Assembly: GCA_030692685.1 (NCBI GenBank)
Contig: JAUXZO010000199.1
Span: 1 to 62,563 of the forward strand
From: Acidovorax sp.
GTDB taxonomy: Bacteria > Pseudomonadota > Gammaproteobacteria > Burkholderiales > Burkholderiaceae_C
Length of the DNA stretch: 62,563 nucleotides
Reading direction: 5' to 3'
The first letter of the stretch is position 1. The number at the start of each line of letters is the position of its first letter. The position numbers and the translations under genes were made by a program. Of this stretch, positions 1 through 9,544 are shown piece after piece. The notes under the pieces were generated by a model. The model was not told the origin of the DNA and ran no database searches. It was given only the letters and a program-made list of their open reading frames with translations.

Positions 1-26
1 AAGGCACGCGGCAACATCAGCGCCAA

Positions 27-238
27 GGCTTCGACAAGCTCAGCCCGAACGGGTGGAGGTGGCGCCCCGGCTTCGACGAGCTCAGCCCGAACGGTTGGAG
101 GTGGGGAAGCGAAAAGGCTTCGACAGGCTCAGCCCGACCGGGCACCGGGGGAGTGCGGCGCCCAGGCTTCGACAAGCTCAGCCCGAACGGTTGGGGGTGG
201 TGATGCGGAGAGGCTTCGACAGGCTCAGCCCGAACGGG
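27..238. repeat. Cluster of five REP-like units
   Basis: Five imperfect direct copies of a ~26-bp unit, core GCTTCGACAAGCTCAGCCCG, start near 27, 69, 116, 165 and 212. The unit carries a short internal inverted repeat (CGACAAGCTCAGCCCG variants with GACGAG or GACAGG). The whole stretch from 1 to 342 has no convincing gene; besides these units it holds one copy of the GCGCTT/AAGCGC repeat family. Spacing between copies is irregular (42-49 bp), which argues against a CRISPR array. Confidence 0.85.
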
Positions 239-274
239 CGGATGGACCGGGTGGACCGGGTGAATCAAAAACAA

Positions 275-312
275 TAGCTACCAGCGCTTACTGGATAAGC
301 GCCAGAGCCAAT
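275..312. repeat. GCGCTT/AAGCGC interspersed repeat, copy 1
   Basis: AGCTACCAGCGCTT, a short loop, then AAGCGCCAGAGCC: one copy of a family found at about ten places in the window. It sits downstream of the LysR gene, which ends at 343 on the minus strand. Confidence 0.75.
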
Positions 313-342
313 TTTCATCAAAAAAATCAACTCAAACCCCCA

Positions 343-1305
343 TCACTCCCCCGCCTCCAACCTCCGCCCATACTGCACCAGACTCGTCTGCTTCAACGCC
401 TTCATCATCACCTTCGCTGCAGGCGACAACAGCCGATCCGTCCGCGTGATGATTCCAAACGCATCCATATGGCACGGCATCGCCATCGGCAACACCGACA
501 CCATTCCGTGCGACGCATAGTACTGCCCCACGTCAGCGCCCAGCACGGCAATCATGTCGCTCTGCTGCAGCATGCGCGTGATGAACAGAAGCGACGAAGT
601 CTCCACTGTGTTGATCGGCGGCGCCAGCCCGTCTTGACCGAACATCAGGTCAAACCGGTGCCGCAACACACTGCCCGCAGGCGGCACGATCCAGCCCGCT
701 GAAACCACATCGCGCAGCCCAAGCCCGCTCATGCCCAGCAGCGGGTGACCCGGCCGCGTCACCGCGCAAACCAGCTCTTCGGTCAGCGATTCATAACGCA
801 GGTTGGTCTTGTCGTGTTCGGCAAACAGGCGGCCCACCACGATGTCGAGCTTGCCCTGATCCAGGCGATCCAGCAGCACAGGGCTGGTTTCGATATCGAG
901 CGATATGCGCAGGCTGGGGTGCTCTTGTTTGACAAGCGCCAGCGCGGCAGGCAACAGGCTCAAGCCTGGCGACGTGATGGCGCCGATGCCCACCTGGCCG
1001 AAGTGCCCGGTCTTGAGCGCGCTCAGTTCGTCGTGCGCCTGGTTCAGGCTGGCCAGCGCCATGCGCGCGTGGCGAATCATGGTCTCGCCATACCAGGTGG
1101 GGCGCATGCCGCGCGGCAGGCGCTCAAACAGCGGCACCTCCAGCACATCCTCCAGATCTTTCAGCAGCTTGGACGCGGCGGGCTGGGTCATGCTGAGCAC
1201 CTGGGCCGCGCGGTGGATGTTGCCCTCTTCTGCCAAGGCGACCAGCAGCAGCAGCTGGCGGGTTTTGAGGCGTGCGCGAATGAACCAGTGGTTGTAGGTG
1301 CTCAT
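343..1305 (-). CDS. LysR-family regulator, GbpR-like
   Basis: A 320-residue LysR-type transcription factor. The N-terminal winged helix-turn-helix is clear (LVALAEEGNIHRAAQVLSMT then QPAASKLLKDLE, residues ~20-55), followed by the usual linker helix and a ~220-residue periplasmic-binding-like effector domain. The length is normal for the family. It is divergent from the aldehyde dehydrogenase that opens the sugar catabolic cluster, with an inverted repeat between them, so it probably controls that cluster and itself. The N-terminus resembles GbpR, the LysR regulator linked to chvE and galactose/arabinose uptake in Agrobacterium and Azospirillum; this is recognition by eye. The inducer is not visible from sequence; an arabinose- or galactose-pathway intermediate is inferred. 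Confidence 0.9.
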   Translation of the reverse strand: MSTYNHWFIRARLKTRQLLLLVALAEEGNIHRAAQVLSMTQPAASKLLKDLEDVLEVPLFERLPRGMRPTWYGETMIRHARMALASLNQAHDELSALKTGHFGQVGIGAITSPGLSLLPAALALVKQEHPSLRISLDIETSPVLLDRLDQGKLDIVVGRLFAEHDKTNLRYESLTEELVCAVTRPGHPLLGMSGLGLRDVVSAGWIVPPAGSVLRHRFDLMFGQDGLAPPINTVETSSLLFITRMLQQSDMIAVLGADVGQYYASHGMVSVLPMAMPCHMDAFGIITRTDRLLSPAAKVMMKALKQTSLVQYGRRLEAGE

Positions 1306-1357
1306 GGGGTTTTCCAGAATGCCGCGATAGATATGTATTTTGTCTAAAAATCTATTG

Positions 1358-1377
1358 GATTGATATCAAAATCAATC
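1358..1377. promoter_or_regulatory. Inverted repeat, candidate LysR operator
   Basis: GATTGAT-ATCAAA-ATCAATC: perfect 7-bp arms around a 6-bp spacer. It lies in the AT-rich 117-bp divergent region between the LysR gene (start 1305) and the aldehyde dehydrogenase (start 1423). It contains a T-N11-A style core expected for LysR regulators. Assignment to this regulator is inferred from position. Confidence 0.55.
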
Positions 1378-1422
1378 ATAGACTTTGCGCCGAGTCCTCC
1401 ACAAAGCAAGCAAGCATCCCCC

Positions 1423-2874
1423 ATGAAACTCGGCGACACGCAGCAGAACCCCCGGCACTTCATTAACGGCCGCTGGGAGATTGGCACCACCACTGGCGTC
1501 AGCACCAATCCGTCGGACATCCGCGAAGTGGTGGCCGAATACGCACGCGCCGACCGCAACCAGACCGAACAAGCCATCCGCGCCGCCGCCGACGCCCTGC
1601 CCTACTGGAGCCACAGCACTCCCCAGCGCCGCGCCGATGTGCTGGACCAGATCGGCAGCGAACTGCTGGCACGCAAAGACGAGCTGGGCACGCTGCTCGC
1701 CCGCGAAGAAGGCAAGACCTTGCCCGAAGCGGTGGGCGAGGTGGCCCGAGCGGGGCAGATCTTCAAGTTTTTTGCGGGTGAGGCCCTGCGTGTGCCGGGT
1801 GAACTCATGGCGTCTGTGCGCCAGGGTGTGCAGGTGGACGTAACCCGCGAGCCCGTAGGCGTGGTGGGCATCATCGCGCCGTGGAACTTTCCATTCGCCA
1901 TTCCAGCCTGGAAGATCGCCCCGGCACTGGCCTATGGCAACACGGTGGTGTTCAAACCGGCTGAGCTGGTGCCCGCCTGTGGCTGGGCGCTGGCCGAAAT
2001 CATCAGCCGCGCTGGCCTGCCTGCGGGCGTTTTCAACCTGGTGATGGGCAGTGGCCGCGAAGTGGGCCAGACGCTGGTGGACCACCCGCTGGTCAACGCG
2101 CTGAGCTTTACCGGGTCTGTCTCGACCGGCGAGCGCATCCTCAAGTCCGCCACCGCGCGGCGCGCCAAAGTGCAGCTGGAGATGGGTGGCAAGAACCCGC
2201 TGATCGTGCTGGCCGATGCCGACATGGACCAGGCCATCGACTGCGCGCTGCAGGGCACGTACTTTTCCACCGGTCAGCGCTGCACGGCGTCGAGCCGCCT
2301 GATTGTCGAATCCAGCGTGCACGACGCCTTCGTGGCACGGCTGCGCCAGCGCCTCACAACCCTCAAGGTCGGCCACGCGCTGGAGCGCGGCATTGAAATG
2401 GGCCCGGTGGTAGACGCAGGACAACTCGACCAAAACCTCAGCTACATCGACATCGCACGCGCAGAAGGTGCTGAACACGTGTGGGGCGGTGAGCGGCTGG
2501 AGCGCGACACGCCGGGCCACTACATGAGCCCGGCGCTGTTCTTGGCCAAGCCCGAACACCGTATTGCGCGCGAAGAAGTTTTTGGCCCCGTGGCCTGCGT
2601 GCTGCGCGCCGACGACTACGAACACGCGCTGGCCCTGGCCAACGACACACCGTTTGGCCTGTGTGCAGGCATCTGCACCACGTCGCTCAAGCACGCCATG
2701 CACTTCAAACGCCACGCCGATGTGGGCATGACCATGGTGAACCTGCCCACGGCAGGAGTGGACTTTCATGTGCCCTTTGGCGGGCGCAAGGAATCAAGCC
2801 ATGGACCGCGTGAACAGGGCCGGTATGCCGCCGAGTTCTACACCACCGTCAAGACCGGCTACATGCTGGCCTGA
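1423..2874 (+). CDS. NAD(P)-dependent aldehyde dehydrogenase (2-oxoglutarate semialdehyde dehydrogenase-like)
   Basis: A 483-residue aldehyde dehydrogenase. It shows the nucleotide-binding PWNFP (Asn155), the general base in LEMGGKNP (Glu253), TGS at 230-232 and the catalytic cysteine in STGQRCTASS (Cys287). The ATG at 1423 gives a family-standard N-terminus (…RHFINGRWEI); an upstream in-frame start at 1360 would add 21 residues unlike the family. It is the first gene downstream of the divergent regulator and shares a cluster with L-arabonate and 2-keto-3-deoxyarabonate dehydratases. The likely reaction is therefore oxidation of 2-oxoglutarate semialdehyde (2,5-dioxopentanoate) to 2-oxoglutarate. 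Succinate-semialdehyde dehydrogenase is the main alternative, since the two groups are hard to separate by sequence. Confidence 0.88.
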   Translation: MKLGDTQQNPRHFINGRWEIGTTTGVSTNPSDIREVVAEYARADRNQTEQAIRAAADALPYWSHSTPQRRADVLDQIGSELLARKDELGTLLAREEGKTLPEAVGEVARAGQIFKFFAGEALRVPGELMASVRQGVQVDVTREPVGVVGIIAPWNFPFAIPAWKIAPALAYGNTVVFKPAELVPACGWALAEIISRAGLPAGVFNLVMGSGREVGQTLVDHPLVNALSFTGSVSTGERILKSATARRAKVQLEMGGKNPLIVLADADMDQAIDCALQGTYFSTGQRCTASSRLIVESSVHDAFVARLRQRLTTLKVGHALERGIEMGPVVDAGQLDQNLSYIDIARAEGAEHVWGGERLERDTPGHYMSPALFLAKPEHRIAREEVFGPVACVLRADDYEHALALANDTPFGLCAGICTTSLKHAMHFKRHADVGMTMVNLPTAGVDFHVPFGGRKESSHGPREQGRYAAEFYTTVKTGYMLA

Positions 2875-2936
2875 CGCCTTTGAACAGGTTTTTAGTGCCT
2901 GCAATTCCTATCCATAACAGCAAAGGAGACAAAACC

Positions 2937-3902
2937 ATGAAATTGAACCGTCGCACCCTCGTATCCGCCATTGCCAGCGCCCCGCTGGCAGGCCTGCTTC
3001 CCGCTTCGGCCTGGGCGCAAAAGCCCATCGTGCTGGGCTTCAGCCAGGTGGGGGCCGAGAGCGAGTGGCGCACCGCCAATACCGAGTCGATCAAGTCGGC
3101 CGCCAAAGAAGCCGGGATCGAACTCAAGTTCTCGGACGCCCAGCAAAAGCAGGAAAACCAGATCAAGGCCATCCGCGCTTTCATCGCCCAGCGGGTAGAT
3201 GTGATTGCGTTCTCGCCCGTGGTCGAGTCGGGCTGGGAGCCCGTGCTGCGCGAGGCCAAGGCCGCCAAGATCCCCGTGGTGTTGACCGACCGTGCGGTCA
3301 ACACCAAAGACCAGTCGCTGTACGTGACGTTCATGGGCTCGGATTTCGTGGAGGAGGGGCGCAAGGCAGGCCGCTGGCTGGTCGAGAAAATGAAAGACAC
3401 CAAAGGCGAGGTCAACATCGTCGAGTTGCAAGGCACGGTGGGCTCGGCCCCCGCCATCGATCGCAAGAAGGGTTTTGAAGAAGTCATCAAGGCCGACCCC
3501 AAGTTCAAGATCGTGCGCTCGCAGACCGGCGACTTCACCCGCGCCAAGGGCAAGGAAGTGATGGAGGCTTTCCTCAAGGCCGAGGGCAAGAAGATCAACG
3601 TGCTGTACGCACACAACGATGACATGGCCATTGGCGCAATCCAGGCCATCGAAGAGGCCGGCATGAAGCCCGCCAAGGACATCATCATCATCTCCATCGA
3701 CGCGGTGAAGGGCGCCTTCGAAGCCATGATCGCGGGCAAGCTGAACGTGAGTGTGGAATGCAGCCCGCTACTGGGGCCGCAACTGATGAGTGCCGTCAAA
3801 GACATCAAGGCGGGCAAGGCCGTGCCCAAGCGCATCGTGACGGAAGAAGGCATCTTCCCGATGGAAATCGCCGCACAAGAGTTTCCCAAGCGCAAATACT
3901 GA
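2937..3902 (+). CDS. ytfQ: Sugar ABC transporter substrate-binding protein, YtfQ-like
   Basis: A 321-residue periplasmic sugar-binding protein of the LacI/ribose-binding fold. A twin-arginine-containing signal sequence ends near SAWAQ (residues ~23-28); the mature protein begins with the YtfQ-like GFSQVGAESEWRTANTES. The start is set by AAGGAGA 7 nt before ATG 2937. E. coli YtfQ binds galactofuranose and galactopyranose for the YtfRT-YjfF importer. Here those partner genes lie 4 kb downstream, separated by chvE-gguA-gguB. The substrate here, an aldohexose or pentose in furanose or pyranose form, is inferred. Confidence 0.9.
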   Translation: MKLNRRTLVSAIASAPLAGLLPASAWAQKPIVLGFSQVGAESEWRTANTESIKSAAKEAGIELKFSDAQQKQENQIKAIRAFIAQRVDVIAFSPVVESGWEPVLREAKAAKIPVVLTDRAVNTKDQSLYVTFMGSDFVEEGRKAGRWLVEKMKDTKGEVNIVELQGTVGSAPAIDRKKGFEEVIKADPKFKIVRSQTGDFTRAKGKEVMEAFLKAEGKKINVLYAHNDDMAIGAIQAIEEAGMKPAKDIIIISIDAVKGAFEAMIAGKLNVSVECSPLLGPQLMSAVKDIKAGKAVPKRIVTEEGIFPMEIAAQEFPKRKY

Positions 3903-3934
3903 TACCGGCACGCGCTCAGCAGTCCCCATCCGCT

Positions 3935-3990
3935 CTTGCTGAGCTCGTCGAAGCGCCGCGCAAGGCATCGACAGGCTCAGCCCGAAAGGC
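3935..3990. repeat. Inverted pair of REP-like units
   Basis: A reverse-oriented copy (GCTGAGCTCGTCGAAGC) followed after ~12 bp by a forward copy (GCATCGACAGGCTCAGCCCG) of the same unit clustered at 27-238. Facing copies can fold into a hairpin. The pair lies between the ytfQ-like and chvE genes and could separate the two transcripts or protect the 3' end of the first. Confidence 0.75.
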
Positions 3991-4089
3991 TCTGGATGAT
4001 CGAACGCCCAGCCCTACGAGGCCCAGAGTTGGCCCGTAACCCAACTGCGGCGGCGTGTGCATTTACAAGAACACAAGAGACAGAAAAAA

Positions 4090-5160
4090 ATGAAACGTGC
4101 AATTTTCAAGGCCGTACTGGCCACTGTGGCATTGGCAGCCATCGGCGCCACGTCTGCCGCCTCGGCCCAGGACAAGGGCAGCATCGGCATCTCGATGCCC
4201 ACCAAATCGTCGGCGCGCTGGATTGCCGATGGCGACAACATGGTCAAGGTGCTCAAGGAGCGCGGCTACAAGACCGACTTGCAGTACGCGGATGACGACA
4301 TCCCGAACCAGCTCGCGCAGATCGAAAACATGATCACCAAGGGCGCCAAGGTGCTGGTGATCGCGTCCATCGACGGCACCACGCTGTCGCGCGTGCTGCA
4401 AAGTGCGGCGGACAAGGGCGTGAAGGTTGTGGCCTATGACCGCCTGATCAAGGGCTCAAAGAACGTGGACTACTACGCCACCTTCGACAACTTTCAGGTG
4501 GGCGTGCTGCAGGCCACGTCCATCGTGGACAAGCTTGGTTTGAAGCAAGGCAAGGGCCCGTTCAACATCGAACTCTTTGGCGGATCGCCCGACGACAACA
4601 ACGCCTTCTTCTTCTACGACGGCGCCATGAGCGTGCTGCAGCCCTACATCGACAGCGGCAAGCTGGTGGTGCGCAGCAAGCAGACCGGCATGAACAAGGT
4701 AGGCACGCTGCGCTGGGACGGCTCGGTGGCCCAGGCGCGCATGGACAACCTGCTGTCGGCCTACTATGGCAAAGACAAGGTGCACGCCGTGCTGTCGCCG
4801 TACGACGGCCTGTCGATCGGCATTTTGTCGTCGCTGAAGGGCGTGGGCTATTGCACGGCGCAACAGCCCTGCCCCGTGGTCAGCGGCCAGGACGCGGAAG
4901 TGCCGTCGGTCAAGTCCATCCTCAAGGGCGAGCAGTATTCGACCGTGTTCAAGGACACGCGCGAACTGGCCAAGGTGGCCGCCAACATGGTGGACGCCAC
5001 GCTGTCGGGCAAGCAGCCTGAAATCAACGACACCAAGACCTACAACAACGGCGTGAAGGTGGTGCCTTCGTACCTGCTCAAACCCGTTTCGGTGGATGGT
5101 TCCAACTGGAATGCGGTGCTGGTGGGCAGCGGTTACTACAAGGAATCGCAGATCAAGTAA
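4090..5160 (+). CDS. chvE: Periplasmic multi-sugar-binding protein ChvE
   Basis: A 356-residue periplasmic binding protein with a Sec signal peptide (cleavage near SAASAQ, residue ~24). The mature sequence follows Agrobacterium ChvE closely by memory: [55 protein letters not shown] and [15 protein letters not shown]. ChvE binds L-arabinose, D-galactose, D-glucose and related sugars. It delivers them to the GguAB importer and in some bacteria also signals chemotaxis or VirA. The ATG at 4090 is chosen because it begins the signal peptide; upstream in-frame starts add a charged extension. The gene is followed by a strong hairpin and then gguA and gguB. Confidence 0.93.
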   Translation: MKRAIFKAVLATVALAAIGATSAASAQDKGSIGISMPTKSSARWIADGDNMVKVLKERGYKTDLQYADDDIPNQLAQIENMITKGAKVLVIASIDGTTLSRVLQSAADKGVKVVAYDRLIKGSKNVDYYATFDNFQVGVLQATSIVDKLGLKQGKGPFNIELFGGSPDDNNAFFFYDGAMSVLQPYIDSGKLVVRSKQTGMNKVGTLRWDGSVAQARMDNLLSAYYGKDKVHAVLSPYDGLSIGILSSLKGVGYCTAQQPCPVVSGQDAEVPSVKSILKGEQYSTVFKDTRELAKVAANMVDATLSGKQPEINDTKTYNNGVKVVPSYLLKPVSVDGSNWNAVLVGSGYYKESQIK

Positions 5161-5172
5161 GCCACCAGGCGC

Positions 5173-5210
5173 ACCGGCCCGCGGCTGCCAGCAGGCTGCC
5201 GCGGGCCGGT
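5173..5210 (+). promoter_or_regulatory. Stable hairpin between chvE and gguA
   Basis: ACCGGCCCGCGGC, a 12-nt loop, then the exact complement GCCGCGGGCCGGT: 13 perfect, almost all G-C pairs. No T-run follows, so it is probably not a full intrinsic terminator. Such hairpins after a binding-protein gene commonly stabilise its mRNA and lower downstream expression. Confidence 0.75.
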
Positions 5211-5258
5211 GACGCTTTGACCCCGGGGCCTTGGCCCCTCCCTGATTGCCCCTGACCC

Positions 5259-6776
5259 ATGCTTCTTGAAATGCGGGACATCCGCAAAACCTTCCCCGGC
5301 GTTGTCGCCTTGAACAAGGTCAACCTGCGCGTCAAGGCAGGCGAAATCCACGCCATCGTGGGCGAAAACGGTGCGGGAAAATCCACCCTGATGAAAGTGC
5401 TGTCGGGCGTTTATCCCCATGGCAGCTACAGCGGTGGCATTCATTTTGACGGCCAGGAACGCCAGTTCGAAGGCATCCGCGACAGTGAACACCTGGGTGT
5501 CATCATCATTCACCAGGAACTGGCCCTGGTGCCGTTGCTGTCCATTGCTGAAAACATCTTTCTGGGCAACGAGACCGCACGCTACGGCGTGATCGACTGG
5601 ATGGCCGCGCACAGCAAGACGCTGGCGCTGCTCCAGAAGGTGGGGTTGAAAGAAACCCCCGACACACCCGTCGGCCAGCTGGGCGTGGGCAAACAACAGC
5701 TGGTGGAAATTGCCAAAGCGCTGTCGCGCCAGGTGCGCCTTTTGATCCTGGACGAACCCACAGCCAGCCTGAACGAGAACGACAGCCAGGCGCTGCTCGA
5801 CCTGCTGCTCGAACTCAAAGGCCAGGGCATCACCTGCATCCTGATTTCTCACAAGCTCAACGAAATTTCTCGGGTGGCCGACTCCATCACCGTGCTGCGT
5901 GACGGCAGCACGGTGGAGACCATGGACTGCCGCGCAAGTGCCGTCAGCGAAGACCGCGTGATCAAGGCCATGGTGGGCCGCGAAATGGCAGACCGCTACC
6001 CCCAGCGCCAGCCCGCCATTGGCGACACCGTTTTTGAAGTGCGCGACTGGCGCGCCTACCACCCGCAACGGCGCGACAGCGAGTTCATCAAGGGCATCAA
6101 CCTCACGGTGCGCCGGGGCGAGATCGTGGGCATCGCCGGGCTCATGGGCGCAGGGCGCACCGAGCTGGCGATGAGCATTTTTGGCAGGTCCTGGGGCCAC
6201 CGTATCAGCGGTCAGGTGCTGTTGCATGGCCAGCCCATTGACGTGAGCACGGTCGAAAAAGCCGTGCGCCATGGCCTGGCCTATGTGACCGAAGACCGCA
6301 AGGGCAACGGCCTGGTGCTGAGCGAGGACATTCAGTTCAACGTGTCGCTGGCCCAACTCGGCGGTGTGTCGCGCGCCACCGTAATCGACAGCGGACGCGA
6401 ACACCATGTGGCCCAGAGCTACCGCGACAAGCTGCGCATCCGCTGTTCGGGCGTGGACCAGAAGACGGTCAACCTGTCGGGCGGCAACCAGCAGAAGGTG
6501 GTGCTGAGCAAGTGGCTTTTCACCAACCCCGAGGTGCTCATCCTCGACGAGCCCACACGCGGCATTGACGTGGGTGCCAAGTTCGAGATCTACACCCTCA
6601 TCGCTCAGATGGCGGCCGAGGGCAAATGCGTGATCGTGATCTCGTCCGAAATGCCCGAGCTGCTCGGTATCTCGGATCGCATCTATGTGATGAACGAAGG
6701 CCGATTCGTTGCCGAGATGCCCACGACAGAAGCCTCCCAGGAAAAGATCATGCGTGCGATTGTGAAAGCCAGTTGA
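5259..6776 (+). CDS. gguA: Sugar ABC transporter ATP-binding protein (duplicated ATPase, XylG/MglA type)
   Basis: A 505-residue cytoplasmic ATPase with two fused ABC domains, as in the CUT2 importers. The first half has Walker [10 protein letters not shown] (~residues 34-42), a signature [13 protein letters not shown] and Walker [12 protein letters not shown]. The second half has a degenerate Walker A ([11 protein letters not shown]), signature [14 protein letters not shown] and Walker [12 protein letters not shown]. It would power import of the ChvE-bound sugar through the permease that starts one base after its stop codon. The gene lies 98 bp after chvE, beyond the hairpin. Confidence 0.93.
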   Translation: MLLEMRDIRKTFPGVVALNKVNLRVKAGEIHAIVGENGAGKSTLMKVLSGVYPHGSYSGGIHFDGQERQFEGIRDSEHLGVIIIHQELALVPLLSIAENIFLGNETARYGVIDWMAAHSKTLALLQKVGLKETPDTPVGQLGVGKQQLVEIAKALSRQVRLLILDEPTASLNENDSQALLDLLLELKGQGITCILISHKLNEISRVADSITVLRDGSTVETMDCRASAVSEDRVIKAMVGREMADRYPQRQPAIGDTVFEVRDWRAYHPQRRDSEFIKGINLTVRRGEIVGIAGLMGAGRTELAMSIFGRSWGHRISGQVLLHGQPIDVSTVEKAVRHGLAYVTEDRKGNGLVLSEDIQFNVSLAQLGGVSRATVIDSGREHHVAQSYRDKLRIRCSGVDQKTVNLSGGNQQKVVLSKWLFTNPEVLILDEPTRGIDVGAKFEIYTLIAQMAAEGKCVIVISSEMPELLGISDRIYVMNEGRFVAEMPTTEASQEKIMRAIVKAS

Positions 6777-6777
6777 T

Positions 6778-8001
6778 ATGTCCCAGACACCCCTCACCAC
6801 TTCGAATTCGATACCCGCAATCGCTGCCCCCGCCCGCAGCGACCGCTCGCCGCTGGACCACCTGAAGCACAACTTCCGCGAATACGGCATGTTGATCACG
6901 CTCGTCGCCATCATGGCTTTCTTCCAGGTCATGACGGACGGCACATTGATGCAGCCGCTCAACCTGACCAACCTGATCTTGCAGAACAGCTACATCGTCA
7001 TCATGGCGCTGGGCATGCTGCTGGTGATCATCGCGGGCCACATTGACCTGTCGGTGGGCTCCGTCTGCGGATTCATTGGTGCACTGGCGGCCGTGTTGAT
7101 GGTGCAGTACCAATGGCATTTTGTGCCCGCCACCCTGGCGTGCCTGCTTTGTGGGGGACTGATTGGCTCGCTGCAAGGTTGGTTCGTGGCGTTTTGGCGC
7201 ATCCCATCGTTCATCGTGACCCTGGCGGGCATGCTGGTGTTCAAGGGCTTGGCCTTGGCGGTGCTGGCCGGGCAATCGGTGGGGCCGTTTCCCGAAACGT
7301 TCCAGATGCTCAGTTCCGGATTCATCCCGGATGTGTTCAACGCCGAAGGGCTGCGCGTCACCTCATTGTTGCTGGGGGTGGCCGTGGCTGTCGCTTTGGC
7401 GGTAGCGGGCGTGCGCGCGCGTGCCCACCGGCTGCGCCATGGCGTACAGGCAGAACCTGCTGCATTGTTTTGGGGCAAGACAGCCGTGTTTGCAGCGCTC
7501 TTGATTTACTTCAGCTACCTGCTGTCGTCGTACAAGGGCCTACCTAATGTGTTGATCGTGATGGCGCTGCTCATCGTGCTGTTTGACTTTGTCACCAGCC
7601 GCACCACCATCGGTCGGCGCATCTATGCACTGGGCGGCAACGAGAAAGCCGCAAAACTCTCGGGCATCAAAACCGAGCGCCTGTCGTTCTATGCCTTCGT
7701 GAACATGGGCGTCTTGGCGGCGCTGGCGGGCCTGGTATTTGCCGCGCGGCTGAACACGGCCACGCCCAAGGCAGGCCTGGGCTTTGAGCTCGATGTGATT
7801 GCAGCGTGTTTCATCGGCGGTGCCTCGGCGTCGGGGGGCGTGGGCAAGGTGATGGGCGCGGTCATTGGCGCGTTTGTGATGGGGGTGATGAACAACGGCA
7901 TGTCCATCCTGGGCATTGGCATCGACTACCAGCAGGTGATCAAGGGCGTGGTGCTTCTGGCCGCCGTGCTCGTTGACGTGTACAACAAAAATAAAGCCTG
8001 A
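6778..8001 (+). CDS. gguB: Sugar ABC transporter permease (XylH/GguB type)
   Basis: A 407-residue inner-membrane permease of the CUT2 family with about ten hydrophobic segments. Family landmarks are GHIDLSVGSVCGFIGALAA, RIPSFIVTLAGMLVFKGLA, ALGGNEKAAKLSGIK and the ends GGASASGGVGKVMGA and GIGIDYQQVIKG. A hydrophilic stretch (~205-225, RARAHRLRH) before the later TM segments fits the XylH branch. It starts one base after the gguA stop, so the two are translationally linked. It forms the transmembrane channel of the ChvE-dependent importer. Confidence 0.93.
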   Translation: MSQTPLTTSNSIPAIAAPARSDRSPLDHLKHNFREYGMLITLVAIMAFFQVMTDGTLMQPLNLTNLILQNSYIVIMALGMLLVIIAGHIDLSVGSVCGFIGALAAVLMVQYQWHFVPATLACLLCGGLIGSLQGWFVAFWRIPSFIVTLAGMLVFKGLALAVLAGQSVGPFPETFQMLSSGFIPDVFNAEGLRVTSLLLGVAVAVALAVAGVRARAHRLRHGVQAEPAALFWGKTAVFAALLIYFSYLLSSYKGLPNVLIVMALLIVLFDFVTSRTTIGRRIYALGGNEKAAKLSGIKTERLSFYAFVNMGVLAALAGLVFAARLNTATPKAGLGFELDVIAACFIGGASASGGVGKVMGAVIGAFVMGVMNNGMSILGIGIDYQQVIKGVVLLAAVLVDVYNKNKA

Positions 8002-8005
8002 AGCC

Positions 8006-9544
8006 ATGAACGCGGCCACCATTCACGCCCCGCCAGCCCCCGTGCTGCAACTCACGGGCATCCACAAGCAGTTCTCGGGCATCCCCGTGCTGCAGGATGT
8101 GCAGCTCAACCTGTACCCCGGCGAGATCCATGCACTGATGGGCCAGAACGGGGCAGGCAAGTCCACGCTGATCAAGGTGCTCACCGGCGTGCTGGAACCC
8201 ACTTCCGGGCAGATGCAGTTGAGCGGGAAACCCGTATGGCCCGATTCGCCCCTGGCGGCGCAGCACCTGGGCATCAGCACCGTTTATCAAGAGGTCAACC
8301 TCTGCCCCAACCTGTCGGTAGCAGAGAACATTTTTGCGGGCCGCTACCCGCGCTGTGGTTTGGCACAGGGCTTTCGCATTGACTGGGCCACGCTGAACCA
8401 GCGCGCCCGTGAACTGGTGGCGCGCATCGGCCTGTCCATCGATGTGACACGCCTGCTGTCCGACTACCCGGTGGCCGTGCAACAGCTGGTGGCCATTGCA
8501 CGGGCGCTGAGCATTGAGGCCAAGGTGCTGATCCTGGACGAGCCCACCTCCAGCCTGGACGACGACGAAGTGCAAAAGCTGTTCGCCGTGCTCCGCCGTC
8601 TGCGAGACGAAGGGCTGGCCATTGTTTTTGTGACCCATTTCCTGAACCAGGTGTATGCCGTTTCGGACCGCATTACCGTGTTGCGCAACGGCAGCTGGGT
8701 AGGCGAATGGCCTGTGGCTGAGCTGGGTGCCCAAGCCCTGATCGCCGCCATGCTGGGACGCGACCTGGCAGCGCAGTCCACCGAGGCGGCGGTATCGCCC
8801 GACTTTGACGACGCCACGCCCGCACTGCTGCAGGCCGAGGGCCTGGGCCAATCTGGGCAATTGCAGCCGATGGACCTGCGCGTGCGCGCAGGCGAAGTGG
8901 TGGGCCTGGCCGGGCTGCTGGGTGCCGGGCGCACCGAGCTGGCACGCCTGCTGTTCGGCCTGCAAGCGCCCGACCGGGGCGTGCTGCGCATCGACGGGAA
9001 AACCGTGGCGTTTTCGAACCCCATGGATGCCATTCGACACGGCCTGGCGCTGTGCCCGGAGGAGCGCAAGACAGACGGCATCGTGGCCGAGCTGTCGGTG
9101 CGCGAGAACATCGCCCTGGCACTGCAGGCGCGCATGGGTGTGGGCAAATTTTTGTCGCGGGCCGAGCAAACCGCACTGGCCGAGCGCTACGTCAAGCTGC
9201 TGGGCATCAAGACCGAGAGTGTGGACAAGCCGATTGGCCTGCTCTCCGGCGGCAACCAGCAAAAGGCGATTCTTGCGCGCTGGATGGCCATCGAGCCGCG
9301 CCTCTTGATTCTGGATGAGCCCACACGCGGCATCGACGTGGCGGCCAAGCAGGAAATCATGGAGCAGATCCTGCGCCTGGCACAGGGCGGAATGGCGGTG
9401 GTCTTTATCTCCTCCGAAATGAGCGAAGTGGTGCGCGTGGCGCACCGCATCGTGGTGCTTCGCGACCGCCGCAAAGTGGGCGAGCTGCCTGCAGGCAGCA
9501 GCGAAGACGCCGTCTACGACTTGATTGCAGCCGAACATGTCTGA
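8006..9544 (+). CDS. ytfR: Sugar ABC transporter ATP-binding protein, YtfR-like
   Basis: A 512-residue protein with tandem ABC domains. Walker A GQNGAGKST and Walker B LILDEPTSSLD lie in the first half; [14 protein letters not shown] and [12 protein letters not shown] in the second, whose Walker A is degenerate ([11 protein letters not shown]). ATG 8006 is chosen, 5 bases after the gguB stop; an upstream in-frame start at 7973 lies inside gguB. The order ytfR-ytfT-yjfF matches the E. coli galactofuranose importer, whose binding protein YtfQ is represented by the gene at 2937. Confidence 0.92.
   Translation: MNAATIHAPPAPVLQLTGIHKQFSGIPVLQDVQLNLYPGEIHALMGQNGAGKSTLIKVLTGVLEPTSGQMQLSGKPVWPDSPLAAQHLGISTVYQEVNLCPNLSVAENIFAGRYPRCGLAQGFRIDWATLNQRARELVARIGLSIDVTRLLSDYPVAVQQLVAIARALSIEAKVLILDEPTSSLDDDEVQKLFAVLRRLRDEGLAIVFVTHFLNQVYAVSDRITVLRNGSWVGEWPVAELGAQALIAAMLGRDLAAQSTEAAVSPDFDDATPALLQAEGLGQSGQLQPMDLRVRAGEVVGLAGLLGAGRTELARLLFGLQAPDRGVLRIDGKTVAFSNPMDAIRHGLALCPEERKTDGIVAELSVRENIALALQARMGVGKFLSRAEQTALAERYVKLLGIKTESVDKPIGLLSGGNQQKAILARWMAIEPRLLILDEPTRGIDVAAKQEIMEQILRLAQGGMAVVFISSEMSEVVRVAHRIVVLRDRRKVGELPAGSSEDAVYDLIAAEHV

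Noticed and set aside
27..238. Direct repeats at the left end as a possible CRISPR array
   Set aside because: Units are imperfect, the intervals are 42-49 bp and partly similar to each other, no cas genes are near, and the same unit occurs elsewhere in inverted orientation.
1372..2769. Long minus-strand open frame over the aldehyde dehydrogenase, and many similar frames over dgoD, glmS, ilvD-type and glmU genes
   Set aside because: His/Arg/Gln/Ala-rich shadow translations of GC-rich genes on the other strand, with no recognisable domain.
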